In this document: one piece after another, positions 56,367 to 64,000 of the stretch
Layout of the letters: each line of letters opens with the position of its first letter
Position numbering within the stretch: position 1 is the stretch's first letter
Assembly (NCBI RefSeq): GCF_025628895.1
Contig: NZ_JAOTJC010000013.1
Coordinates: 138,161 to 202,160, forward strand
Direction of reading: 5' to 3'
Length of the DNA stretch: 64,000 nt
Source: Alteromonas salexigens
GTDB lineage: Bacteria; Pseudomonadota; Gammaproteobacteria; Enterobacterales; Alteromonadaceae
The notes under the pieces: model-generated
Told to the model about the DNA's origin: nothing
Databases searched by the model: none
Seen by the model: the letters and a program-made list of their open reading frames with translations, nothing else
Translations under genes and position numbers: made by a program

Positions 56367-57950
56367 ATGCAGACCACTTTCTCCGCGGCTGTTTACCAGA
56401 ACTTTCTCGGTCATGCGCCCGACTGGTATAAAAAAACCATCATTGCCTTTTTACTTGTTAACCCACTGATCTTCATGGCCGACCCCTATGTGGCGGGTTG
56501 GGCTCTGGTGATCCAGTTCATCTTCACCCTGGCAATGGCGCTAAAGTGCTACCCTTTGCAACCTGGTGGTCTGTTGCTCATTGAGGCCATGTTCATTGGC
56601 ATGACCTCCCCCGGTCACATGATGCATGAAATTGAAGTGAACCTGGAAGTTATCCTGTTGCTGGTCTTTATGGTGGCCGGTATCTACTTCATGAAAGACC
56701 TGCTGCTGTACCTGTTCACCAAACTGGTGATTAAAGTCAAAAATAAGCTCGTGCTGTCACTGGCATTTATTTTTGCGTCAGCGTTTTTGTCTGCATTTCT
56801 GGATGCACTGACTGTCGTAGCGGTTATCATCGCGGTGGGCCTGGGCTTTTACTCTATTTATCATAAGGTGGCGTCTGGCAAAGAGTTTCACCATGACCAT
56901 GATCACACCAGCGACGATGCCGTTCAGGATCTTGGCCGTCACGATTTAGAGAATTTCCGCGCCTTTCTGCGCAACCTGATGATGCACTCAGCGGTGGGAA
57001 CTGCACTGGGCGGCGTTATGACGATGGTGGGAGAACCCCAGAACCTGATCATTGCCGACAAGGCAGGCTGGGATTTTGTGGAGTTTTTCATTCGCATGTC
57101 CCCTGTCACCCTACCGGTATTCATTGCCGGCTTAGCCACCACCTTATTCCTCGAAAAAACCAAAGTATTCAGTTATGGCGCCCAGTTGCCTAAAAATGTG
57201 CGCGCCATTTTGGTGGACTACAGCGAGCATACTGACCGTAGCCGCACGCACAGGGATAAGGCCAAACTGGTGGTTCAGGCCATTATCGGCCTGTGGCTGG
57301 TGGTTGGCCTGGCTACCCACATGGCTTCAGTGGGCTTAATCGGCTTATCAGTTATTGTATTAGCAACCTCTATGAGTGGCGTGATTGAAGAGCATGCGCT
57401 GGGTAAAGCCTTTGAAGAGGCGCTGCCCTTCACCGCTTTGCTATGCGTATTCTTCGGCGTGGTTGCGGTAATCATTGATCAGGGTCTGTTCCAGCCGGTT
57501 ATCCAGTGGGTACTGAGCTACGAAGGTGAAACACAGATGATCATGTTCTACCTGGCCAATGGGGTGCTCTCGATGGTCAGTGACAACGTATTTGTCGGCT
57601 CCGTTTATATCACCGAAGTCACCGCAGCACTTGAAAACGGACAGATCACCCGTGACCAGTACGACATGCTGGCAGTGGCGATTAACACCGGCACCAACCT
57701 GCCAAGCGTAGCCACGCCGAATGGTCAGGCTGCATTCCTGTTCCTGCTGACGTCTGCAATCGCCCCTCTGCTACGCTTATCGTATGGCCGCATGGTGTAT
57801 ATGGCTCTGCCTTATACCATTGTGCTGACTATTGTGGGCCTGCTGGCCACCTACATCGGTCTGACCGACGCTACCCAGTGGCTGTACGACATGCACTTTA
57901 TCGAGCATCACAGCGCCACAGCGGTGAGCGCTGGCGACGATGGGCATTAG
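56367..57950 (+). CDS. nhaB: Na+/H+ antiporter NhaB
   Basis: A 527-residue inner-membrane antiporter with about 12 hydrophobic segments. [39 protein letters not shown] and [14 protein letters not shown] are NhaB signatures. A His/Asp-rich cytoplasmic loop ([10 protein letters not shown]) lies near residue 175. Its partner in E. coli order is dsbB, 9 bases downstream. With the NhaC-type gene at 17 kb, two Na+ export systems are present, fitting a marine lifestyle. Confidence 0.96.
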   Translation: MQTTFSAAVYQNFLGHAPDWYKKTIIAFLLVNPLIFMADPYVAGWALVIQFIFTLAMALKCYPLQPGGLLLIEAMFIGMTSPGHMMHEIEVNLEVILLLVFMVAGIYFMKDLLLYLFTKLVIKVKNKLVLSLAFIFASAFLSAFLDALTVVAVIIAVGLGFYSIYHKVASGKEFHHDHDHTSDDAVQDLGRHDLENFRAFLRNLMMHSAVGTALGGVMTMVGEPQNLIIADKAGWDFVEFFIRMSPVTLPVFIAGLATTLFLEKTKVFSYGAQLPKNVRAILVDYSEHTDRSRTHRDKAKLVVQAIIGLWLVVGLATHMASVGLIGLSVIVLATSMSGVIEEHALGKAFEEALPFTALLCVFFGVVAVIIDQGLFQPVIQWVLSYEGETQMIMFYLANGVLSMVSDNVFVGSVYITEVTAALENGQITRDQYDMLAVAINTGTNLPSVATPNGQAAFLFLLTSAIAPLLRLSYGRMVYMALPYTIVLTIVGLLATYIGLTDATQWLYDMHFIEHHSATAVSAGDDGH

Positions 57951-57959
57951 GAGAGCAGC

Positions 57960-58484
57960 ATGAGCGTGGTTCACTCTATTAGCCGCTGGGCAGAGCATAA
58001 GTCGTCGTGGCTGTTGTTATTTGCCTCAGCGCTGGCTTTACAGATCACTGCCTTGTACTTTCAGTACGGCATGGATCTGAAGCCCTGTATTATGTGCATC
58101 TATCAGCGCACTGCCGTGTATGGCATTTTGCTGGCAGGCTTGCTGGTACTGATAGTCAATCACGGCCTCACCCGCTTGCTCGGCTTCGCGGGGTGGATTG
58201 TCTCTGCCGTCTGGGGTTACCTGTTGGCCACCGAGCATCTGGAAATCATTAACGCCAGCAATCCGTTTTTCGCCAGTTGCGGCATAGAGCCAAACTTCCC
58301 CTCATGGGCCCCCTTGCACGAGTGGCTGCCAGCGATATTTGCGGCAGAAGGATTATGTGACGAAAACAGCTGGCAGTTTATGTCCATGGGCATGGCAGGC
58401 TGGATGCAGATTATCTTCGGCATTTACATTGCGGCCTTTGTCGTGGTGTTTGGGTGTCGGTTGTTAGATAAGAAGCCCTTTTGA
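57960..58484 (+). CDS. dsbB: Disulfide bond formation protein DsbB
   Basis: A 174-residue four-helix inner-membrane protein that reoxidises DsbA using quinone. Both redox pairs are present: C43-C46 in KPCIMCIYQR and C107/C133 in ASCGIEP and GLCDEN. A GGAG site precedes the ATG. It is in an operon with nhaB and overlaps the next gene by 4 bases. Confidence 0.95.
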   Translation: MSVVHSISRWAEHKSSWLLLFASALALQITALYFQYGMDLKPCIMCIYQRTAVYGILLAGLLVLIVNHGLTRLLGFAGWIVSAVWGYLLATEHLEIINASNPFFASCGIEPNFPSWAPLHEWLPAIFAAEGLCDENSWQFMSMGMAGWMQIIFGIYIAAFVVVFGCRLLDKKPF

Positions 58485-59032
58485 TCGACCTCAGTATTTT
58501 ACCTTCGCGGCTGCCGCCTTTGAAAACAGACGACAGCCCGGTCGCCATTGAGCGAATTGGAATGAAGCACGCTGAGGTGTTGTGCCGCGCTGGGCAGGCG
58601 TCGGCCCATCATGTAAAACCCTGGCTGGGCACCAGTCTGTGCCCTGTTACGCCCGCCGCGACTAAGCACTGCATTGAGTCTCTTGATGCCAGTCGTCATC
58701 AGAATTACGGCATCACCTACTTACTGGTACAAGAAGACACCTGCCTGGGTATGGGGATCATCAATTATATTCATCCACTTCACCTTACCGGCAATCTGGG
58801 TTACTGGATCCGACCTGACGCCTGCGGCCAGGGCCTCGCTGTTGCCTTATGCAAAGCGCTGCTTAAACTGGCATTTACGCAAATGGGGCTGAACCGGTTG
58901 GAATGTTTTATTGAGCCCGCCAATAAAGCAAGCCTGCGGGTAGCGGAGAAACTCGGCGCGGAGCGAGAAGGTCTGTGCCGTAAGCGTATTTTCGGGCGCG
59001 ACGCCTTGCTTTACAGCTTAACGTCAGCCTGA
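58481..59032 (+). CDS. GNAT acetyltransferase, RimJ/RimL type
   Basis: A 183-residue acetyltransferase. GNLGYWIRPDACGQGLAVALCKALLKLAF holds the acetyl-CoA-binding Q/RxxGxG/A loop, and NRLECFIEPANKASLRVAEKLGAEREGLCR is the typical RimJ/RimL C-terminus. The substrate is not known; ribosomal protein N-termini are the usual ones in this group. The start is a TTG that overlaps the dsbB stop by 4 bases, since no ATG upstream of the fold is available. Confidence 0.85.
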   Translation: MIDLSILPSRLPPLKTDDSPVAIERIGMKHAEVLCRAGQASAHHVKPWLGTSLCPVTPAATKHCIESLDASRHQNYGITYLLVQEDTCLGMGIINYIHPLHLTGNLGYWIRPDACGQGLAVALCKALLKLAFTQMGLNRLECFIEPANKASLRVAEKLGAEREGLCRKRIFGRDALLYSLTSA

Positions 59033-59033
59033 A

Positions 59034-59528
59034 CTAGCTTACATCTTCCAGCGGCCAAATCGCGATATAATCTTCAAAGTGCTCTAAATCCACATCGGTT
59101 TCAGACACGGTTTTATTGCGCACCGACATGCCTTTCTGATGCATCACATGCTTTTTGCCTTTATTCAGCAACGGATGCCAGGACGGTAAGCCTCGTCCCT
59201 CGTGGAGGCGCCGATACGCACAGCTCGGGGGCATGAAAAAGATGTCTTTTAAATTGTCTTTAGTCAGTTTAACGCAGTCCGGCACCAGCTCGGTGCGGCG
59301 TTCGTACTGAGAACATGCACAACTTTTGGTGTTTAGTAACGAACACACAATGTTGGTGTAATGTACCTGCTCTTCAGGGAATATTTCATCGGTGGATGCC
59401 GCTTCGTCTGCGTCATCGTCTTCGATAAATTTGTGCAGACAGCATTTAGCACAGCCATCACACAGTGACTCCCACTCTGCTTGCGACATTTCTGACAGTG
59501 ACTTGGTTTCCCAGAATGGTGCGGACAT
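59034..59528 (-). CDS. ycgN: YcgN family cysteine cluster protein
   Basis: A 164-residue protein with the conserved cysteine pattern of the UPF0260/YcgN family (CDGCAKCCLHK; CSLLNTKSCACSQY; PDCVKL; PPSCAYRRL). It probably binds zinc or an Fe-S cluster; its function is unknown. It overlaps the ycgM stop by 1 base, and the ycgL - mltB-like - ycgM - ycgN genes run as one tight operon. Confidence 0.93.
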   Translation of the reverse strand: MSAPFWETKSLSEMSQAEWESLCDGCAKCCLHKFIEDDDADEAASTDEIFPEEQVHYTNIVCSLLNTKSCACSQYERRTELVPDCVKLTKDNLKDIFFMPPSCAYRRLHEGRGLPSWHPLLNKGKKHVMHQKGMSVRNKTVSETDVDLEHFEDYIAIWPLEDVS

Positions 59529-60190
59529 TAGCCAATTACCTTGGTTGAAACGTGAAAATGGTCGGCCAACTCTGCCCGGACAACATCATTATTGTTAAGG
59601 GCGGCGACGCCCTTCGGCGTGCCGGTGAGAATAACATCACCAGCGTCCAGCGTGAACACGCCCGACATATGCGCAATAAGTTCGGGGATGGCATGCAGCA
59701 TCATGGCAGTGTTTCCGCTCTGACGTTGCTGGTCATTTACTGTCAGCGAAAAGTGAATATCATCCAGGCGGGTGAATTGAGAAACCGGCACAAAGCCGGA
59801 CAACGGGCAGCTAAAGTCGAATGCCTTACTGCGTTCCCACGGCAGTCCTTTCTGCTTGAGCGTCTGTTGCACATCACGCAGCGTCAGATCCAGTCCCAGC
59901 CCGATGCCCCAAATTGCGGCGAGCACCTCCCCCACTGAGGCATTGCACAGCGGTTGCTTTAATAATACCGCCACTTCCAATTCATTATGGCACTCGCCCT
60001 TTCCTTCCGGGATGCGCAGCGGGTTTTGCATGTGACAGAACGCGGCTTTCGGTTTCATAAACAGCAGAGGTTCTGCAGGGACTTCAGAGCGCATTTCATC
60101 AATGTGGTCATGGTAATTACGCCCCACACAGATAGCCTTCCCCACCGGTAAAGCGATGGGATTACCCAGATTGTCCTGGTGCATGTACAT
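59528..60190 (-). CDS. ycgM: Fumarylacetoacetate hydrolase family protein YcgM
   Basis: A 220-residue FAH-fold protein. ICVGRNYHDHIDEM, ECHNELEVAVLL (metal-binding Glu residues) and GDVILTGTPKGVAAL are conserved. Related human FAHD1 is an oxaloacetate decarboxylase/acylpyruvase; the substrate here is not proven. Two ATGs, at 60190 and 60184, could both serve as start. It is 1 base from the transglycosylase stop. Confidence 0.9.
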   Translation of the reverse strand: MYMHQDNLGNPIALPVGKAICVGRNYHDHIDEMRSEVPAEPLLFMKPKAAFCHMQNPLRIPEGKGECHNELEVAVLLKQPLCNASVGEVLAAIWGIGLGLDLTLRDVQQTLKQKGLPWERSKAFDFSCPLSGFVPVSQFTRLDDIHFSLTVNDQQRQSGNTAMMLHAIPELIAHMSGVFTLDAGDVILTGTPKGVAALNNNDVVRAELADHFHVSTKVIG

Positions 60191-60191
60191 G

Positions 60192-61190
60192 TCAGTAGCC
60201 TCGTTTTATCCGATCAGAAAGATAACCCACCGATACACCGAAGTATGAAGAGCGGTTCCACTTCATCAGGGTATGGAAGTTATTATAAACCAGATAAATG
60301 CGTCCGTCGGGACCATCAGGCATTATTAACGAGGCACGTATGTCCACGTCAGGCAGCGCGCTGCCATCGTAGCGACGCACACCCAGCTGTTGCCATGCTG
60401 CCAGTGGCTGGTAATGCTGCTTATCCAGCCCCCGTTTACTCAGCGCCTCATCGCTTGTCAGCGTGACCTGACGTCCCCACGTATAATCACCCTGCCAGCC
60501 TTCGGAAGACAAGAAGTTGGCAATCGACGCGAACACATCGGCCGGCGTACCCCAGATATCTTTTTTACCGTCCTTATTGTAGTCCACCGCGTAGGTCAGA
60601 AAAGAAGTCGGCATAAACTGGCTCTGGCCCATCGCTCCTGCCCACGATCCCTTGAAGTCGGCCAGTTCAATGTGGCCTTCATTCAAAATAGTCAGTGCGG
60701 CGAAAAACTGTTTTCTGAACAGGGTTTCCCGGCGTCCTTCATAGGCCAGCGAAGACAACGCGGACAATACATCAAACTTGCCCTGAATTCGTCCGAAGTT
60801 AGACTCATTTCCCCACAATGCCACGATAAATCTGGGCTGCACCTGATAGACATCGGCAATTTCTTCCAGCACTCCGCGGTGTGCAGACAGCTTTTCGACC
60901 GCCTGATTCACTTTCCAGTCGGGGACCCGGGTAGCCAGGTAATCATCCAGGGTAATTTTGCGTTCGGGCTGATTTTTGTCCGATTTGACCACCGTTGGCC
61001 GAAACTCGATGGTGGCGAAAGCCTTATCTAACAACGCCGGATCAATGCCACGCGTCACGGCTTCCTGTTGTAACTCAGAGAGGTACGCCTGAAAACCCGC
61101 CGCTGTTTTGTCTTTTGCTGTCACCGGCATAACTGCCAGACTGCTGGCCACCAGCGCCAGCTTTAATATCGAACTTGCTACTTTCATCAT
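60192..61190 (-). CDS. Lytic murein transglycosylase, MltB family
   Basis: A 332-residue exported enzyme with a signal peptide (LALVASSLAVMPVTA). It cleaves peptidoglycan to form 1,6-anhydro ends. The catalytic Glu is E129 in VALWGNESNFG. GSWAGAMGQSQFMPTSFLTYAVDYNKDGKKDIW, with an EF-hand-like Ca site, and SIANFLSSEGWQ are MltB signatures. No lipobox is seen, so it is probably soluble in the periplasm. The start overlaps the ycgL stop by 4 bases. Confidence 0.93.
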   Translation of the reverse strand: MMKVASSILKLALVASSLAVMPVTAKDKTAAGFQAYLSELQQEAVTRGIDPALLDKAFATIEFRPTVVKSDKNQPERKITLDDYLATRVPDWKVNQAVEKLSAHRGVLEEIADVYQVQPRFIVALWGNESNFGRIQGKFDVLSALSSLAYEGRRETLFRKQFFAALTILNEGHIELADFKGSWAGAMGQSQFMPTSFLTYAVDYNKDGKKDIWGTPADVFASIANFLSSEGWQGDYTWGRQVTLTSDEALSKRGLDKQHYQPLAAWQQLGVRRYDGSALPDVDIRASLIMPDGPDGRIYLVYNNFHTLMKWNRSSYFGVSVGYLSDRIKRGY

Positions 61191-61480
61191 TTAGTTTCTG
61201 GTCTTTTCGGCAACCCCTGCTCAACACGGTGCGCTTCCAGCAGGTTGTCTTCCTTAGGGGGCAGTTGCAGATAAAAGCCTTTTTCTTCCATTGCTTCGCG
61301 GACGTTGTTCACCGCCACACCGGCCAGGGTTTTACGTTTGTCCAGCGCCACCACCATAACCAGTTCGGGCTTTCCAAACTGCTCCATGAGCGCTTCAGGA
61401 ATATCGTCAAACTGCTCTTGTTTAGGCACATACAGAAACATGCCCGGCTTTTTTTTACTTCGGTATACTGCACACAACAT
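61187..61480 (-). CDS. ycgL: YcgL domain protein
   Basis: A 97-residue protein matching the YcgL family (MLCAVYRSKKKPGMFLYVP; LVMVVALDKRKTLAGV), of unknown function, normally found downstream of rnd as here. The ATG at 61480 is preferred over a TTG at 61486; AAGAG lies about 9 bases upstream. Confidence 0.92.
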   Translation of the reverse strand: MLCAVYRSKKKPGMFLYVPKQEQFDDIPEALMEQFGKPELVMVVALDKRKTLAGVAVNNVREAMEEKGFYLQLPPKEDNLLEAHRVEQGLPKRPETK

Positions 61481-61497
61481 AATCAAAACTCTTAAAA

Positions 61498-62655
61498 TTA
61501 GTCGTTTTCTGACTCACCCAGAATGCGGATAACAGCAGGCGCGAACAATGGCGCTCGCCACCCCACCAGTAAGTCTGGTTTCAGCCCCTGGGCCCGGGTT
61601 TCACACATATCAAACCATCGCCACTTTAACAGTTGGTTCAGTTGCTTCTTTGAAGCCAGGACTTCGGGTGACACGCCCTGTTCTATCGCTATTTGGTTAG
61701 TGGCATGCTTGAGCTCGGCCAGCGTTTTTTTGTATGCCGGCACGTCGATCAGGCGTTTGATAACGGCCGGTTTAGCTGCATCATCAAGCGCAGCGTACTC
61801 TGCTCTGGCAGTACGCACTATCTCGGTTATAACCTCGCTGTAGCGACGAAAAGCCGGTGGGCTAATGCCCTCCACTTTCGACAGCGCGCTGCGCGACTCG
61901 GGCAGCTTCTGAGCTACCTCAAACAAATGTATTTCTTTAAACACAAAGTTGAGCGCCAGATCCTTTTCCCGCGCCTTTGCCAGTCGCCAGCCAGCCAGTG
62001 CTTTCAGTACGTACAGTTGTTCACTGTTCAGCCGCCAGTTATTTTTAATGCCGATATAGGCATATTCCACCGGCATGCTAGCCTGCTTTTTAACCCCCAG
62101 CTGCGCCACTTCATCGACCACCCACTGGCGCTTTCCGCGGTCAATAATCATATTGTTCAGCTGCTCATAAGCAGGCAACAGGTACAGTACGTCGTTGGCG
62201 GCATAGACCAGCTGACTTTCACGCAGCGGGCGTGCCAGCCAGTCGGTACGGGACTCCCCTTTATCAAGAGATTCACCACATAGCTCTTCAACCAGTTTGG
62301 CATAACCAAGGGTGGCCCCCAGTCCCAGGATACTGGCTGCAAACTGCGTATCGAAGACCGGCGCAGGCAACACGCCAAAAAAACTGAGAAAGGTTTCCAG
62401 GTCTTCCGAGCAGGAATGCAGAACCTTGGTCACTTCCGGGTTTTCCAGGAGATGCACAAATGGTCTGAAATCGGAAATAGTAAGCGGGTCGATGAGCACC
62501 AGCTGGTGTCCGTCATAGAGCTGGATGAGGCCCAATTTTGGGGTCAGTGTGCGGGTGCGCACAAACTCAGTGTCCAGCGCCACAGCCTGGTATCGCTGTG
62601 CGCGAGCACACACTTCTGCCAGGTCGTTATTAGTGGTGATTAATACATAGTCCAT
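61498..62655 (-). CDS. rnd: Ribonuclease D
   Basis: A 385-residue 3'-5' exoribonuclease acting in tRNA and stable RNA processing. The DEDD catalytic residues begin with D28 and E30 in ALDTEFVRT; YAANDVLYLLPAYEQL gives the last DEDDy motif. HRDC-type domains follow (LNSEQLYVLKALAGWRLAKAREKD). It lies between fadD and ycgL, the conserved order. Confidence 0.95.
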   Translation of the reverse strand: MDYVLITTNNDLAEVCARAQRYQAVALDTEFVRTRTLTPKLGLIQLYDGHQLVLIDPLTISDFRPFVHLLENPEVTKVLHSCSEDLETFLSFFGVLPAPVFDTQFAASILGLGATLGYAKLVEELCGESLDKGESRTDWLARPLRESQLVYAANDVLYLLPAYEQLNNMIIDRGKRQWVVDEVAQLGVKKQASMPVEYAYIGIKNNWRLNSEQLYVLKALAGWRLAKAREKDLALNFVFKEIHLFEVAQKLPESRSALSKVEGISPPAFRRYSEVITEIVRTARAEYAALDDAAKPAVIKRLIDVPAYKKTLAELKHATNQIAIEQGVSPEVLASKKQLNQLLKWRWFDMCETRAQGLKPDLLVGWRAPLFAPAVIRILGESEND

Positions 62656-62664
62656 AGTACGAAA

Positions 62665-62688
62665 ACAGCCGGCAATAAGCCGGCTGAT
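62665..62688 (-). terminator. Terminator after fadD
   Basis: The perfect stem AGCCGGC/GCCGGCT with a 5-base loop is followed on the minus strand by TGTTTTC. It is between fadD and rnd, so rnd probably has its own promoter or is expressed by read-through. Confidence 0.72.
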
Positions 62689-62715
62689 ATCTTTCTCCCG
62701 GGTTAGCGCCAGCCC

Positions 62716-64000
62716 TTAATCACGGAGCTCGCGACGTAAAATTTTTCCAACATTGGTTTTCGGCAGATCATCTTTAAAGACCACCTGTTTAGGTACTTTG
62801 TACCCGGTAAGATGGGCTCGGCAATGGGTAATCACTGCTTCTTCAGTGAGTGCCTCGTTTTTCCGAACAATGAACAGTTTAACTACTTCACCACTACTTG
62901 CGTGGGGAACACCTACTGCGGCCGCTTCAATGACATCGTCATGCATGGCTGCCACTTCTTCAATTTCATTCGGAAACACATTGAAACCAGATACCAGGAT
63001 CATATCTTTTTTACGGTCAACAATATAGAAATAACCTTCATCGTCCACTGTGGCAATGTCACCGGTCGCCAGCCAGCCGTCTTTGAGTATTTCATCAGTA
63101 GACTCTGTGCGGTTCAGATACCCTTTCATCACCTGTGGGCCTTTAACCCACATCTCACCTGGCTCACCTTTGCCAACTTCTTTGCCATCTTCATCTAACA
63201 GCATAATGTCTGTAGATGGAACCGGCATGCCGATTGCGCCTTTGTAAGCTTCAATTTGTGGTGGGTTCACCGTCACCACCGGTGAGCATTCGGTCAGTCC
63301 ATAGCCTTCCAGTAACACGGTACCGGTGACTTTCTGCCATTTTTCGGCCACTGGTCGCTGCACGGCCATGCCGCCACCCAAACCGAATTTGAAGTTAGAA
63401 AAGTCCAGCTCACTGAATCCTGGGGTGTTCAGCAATCCGTTAAACAGGGTATTCACACCAGGCAGAATGGTAAACGGGTACTTACTGAGTTCATCTACGA
63501 AGGCCGGCATGTCACGGGGATTCGTAATAAGCAGGTTGCGACAACCATATTTTACGAATAACAGGCAGTTCGCCAGCAGCGCGAAGATATGGTAAAGCGG
63601 CAGTGCCGTGACTACGAAGTCTTTGCCGGGCTCAATGACGGTTTCCAGAATACCGGAGACCTGCTCCAGGTTGGCTATCATATTACGGTGAGTTAGCATC
63701 GCCCCTTTCGATACGCCCGTGGTCCCCCCGGTGTACTGCAGAAATGCCAGCTCATCGTTTTGAATATCCGGTCGGGTGTATTGGAGATCCTTGCCGCTCT
63801 TGATTGCCGCCATCAAAGGTGTCGCGTCGGATAAGGAATAAGCCGGCACCATCTTCTTCACGCGTTTTACTACGAAATTGACAATCCAGCGTTTCGGCGC
63901 TGGCAGCATATCGCCCAGCGAAGTAAGCAGTACGTGCTCCAGGTTCGTATCACCCAGCACTTTTTCCAGCGTACAGGCGAAATTTTCGACAATAACAATT
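62716..64000 (-). CDS. fadD: Long-chain-fatty-acid-CoA ligase, C-terminal part
   Basis: The gene runs off the window's right edge; 427 C-terminal residues are visible. The frame continues through 64000 with the FadD-like [20 protein letters not shown]. The AMP-binding motif [14 protein letters not shown] is present, followed by [37 protein letters not shown] and the C-terminal lysine motif ([11 protein letters not shown]). FadD activates imported fatty acids to acyl-CoA, the signal sensed by FadR. No start codon lies within the window. Confidence 0.95.
   Translation of the reverse strand, partial: IVIVENFACTLEKVLGDTNLEHVLLTSLGDMLPAPKRWIVNFVVKRVKKMVPAYSLSDATPLMAAIKSGKDLQYTRPDIQNDELAFLQYTGGTTGVSKGAMLTHRNMIANLEQVSGILETVIEPGKDFVVTALPLYHIFALLANCLLFVKYGCRNLLITNPRDMPAFVDELSKYPFTILPGVNTLFNGLLNTPGFSELDFSNFKFGLGGGMAVQRPVAEKWQKVTGTVLLEGYGLTECSPVVTVNPPQIEAYKGAIGMPVPSTDIMLLDEDGKEVGKGEPGEMWVKGPQVMKGYLNRTESTDEILKDGWLATGDIATVDDEGYFYIVDRKKDMILVSGFNVFPNEIEEVAAMHDDVIEAAAVGVPHASSGEVVKLFIVRKNEALTEEAVITHCRAHLTGYKVPKQVVFKDDLPKTNVGKILRRELRD

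Overview
The window reads as a chromosomal segment of a marine-type gammaproteobacterium of the Alteromonadales (Alteromonas relatives are the likeliest; this is inferred from gene content and order, not from a database search). Support comes from several blocks with classic gammaproteobacterial order: pdxB-asd-fimV-truA-accD-folC-dedD-cvpA-purF, fabB/mnmC with yfcL and epmC nearby, nhaB-dsbB near fadR, and fadD-rnd-ycgL-mltB-ycgM-ycgN. No rRNA, tRNA, CRISPR array or complete insertion sequence was recognised.

Layout. 0-0.6 kb: 3' end of a flotillin-like gene. 0.66-1.19 kb: palindromic repeat arrays around a decayed GIY-YIG nuclease gene. 1.2-8.5 kb: small envelope and unknown genes (an Imm_superinfect-like protein, a signal-peptide-bearing methyltransferase, a CIA30-like protein, acpH, a DUF3857/transglutaminase pair, miaE, a Yip1 protein). 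8.5-14.5 kb: purF, cvpA, dedD, folC, accD, truA on the minus strand. 14.57-18.73 kb: an insertion between truA and fimV with two near-identical GIY-YIG nuclease genes, each enclosed by outward-facing palindrome arrays, with an NhaC-type antiporter between them. 18.7-26.3 kb: fimV, asd, pdxB, fabB. 26.6-33 kb: mnmC, three tandem FlgO-domain lipoproteins, yfcL, an ATP-NAD kinase-like gene, epmC. 33-36.4 kb: a coupled FFLEELY-motif protein / thioesterase / retropepsin-like operon, a PfpI protein and a small membrane protein. 36.4-51.3 kb: lipid metabolism, with fadH plus a dienoyl-CoA isomerase and a divergent TetR regulator, a GMC oxidoreductase, a wax-ester/triglyceride synthase with its TetR regulator, a DUF445 protein, a patatin lipase, two phasin-like proteins and fadR. 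51.4-56.1 kb: an accessory stretch separating fadR from nhaB (serine hydrolase, App1-type phosphatase, STAS-like protein, NYN protein). 56.3-64 kb: nhaB, dsbB, a GNAT gene, ycgN, ycgM, mltB-like, ycgL, rnd and the C-terminal part of fadD, which runs off the end.

The most unusual structure is the GIY-YIG/palindrome element. It occurs three times (two intact, one internally deleted) with the same plan: single-arm 27-bp half-units on the outside, full hairpin units next to the gene, and opposite array orientation on the two sides. Repeat spacings are mostly exact multiples of 27 bp (27, 54, 135, 162), and a variant palindrome carries matched changes in both stem arms. This suggests a REP-like mobile family that may depend on a GIY-YIG nuclease instead of a RAYT transposase; that mechanism is inference.

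Functionally, much of the window concerns fatty acids and storage lipid: accD and fabB (synthesis), fadD, fadH and the ECH1-like isomerase (breakdown of unsaturated chains), FadR (switch), and WS/DGAT, the patatin lipase and phasins (deposition and mobilisation of neutral lipid or polyhydroxyalkanoate).
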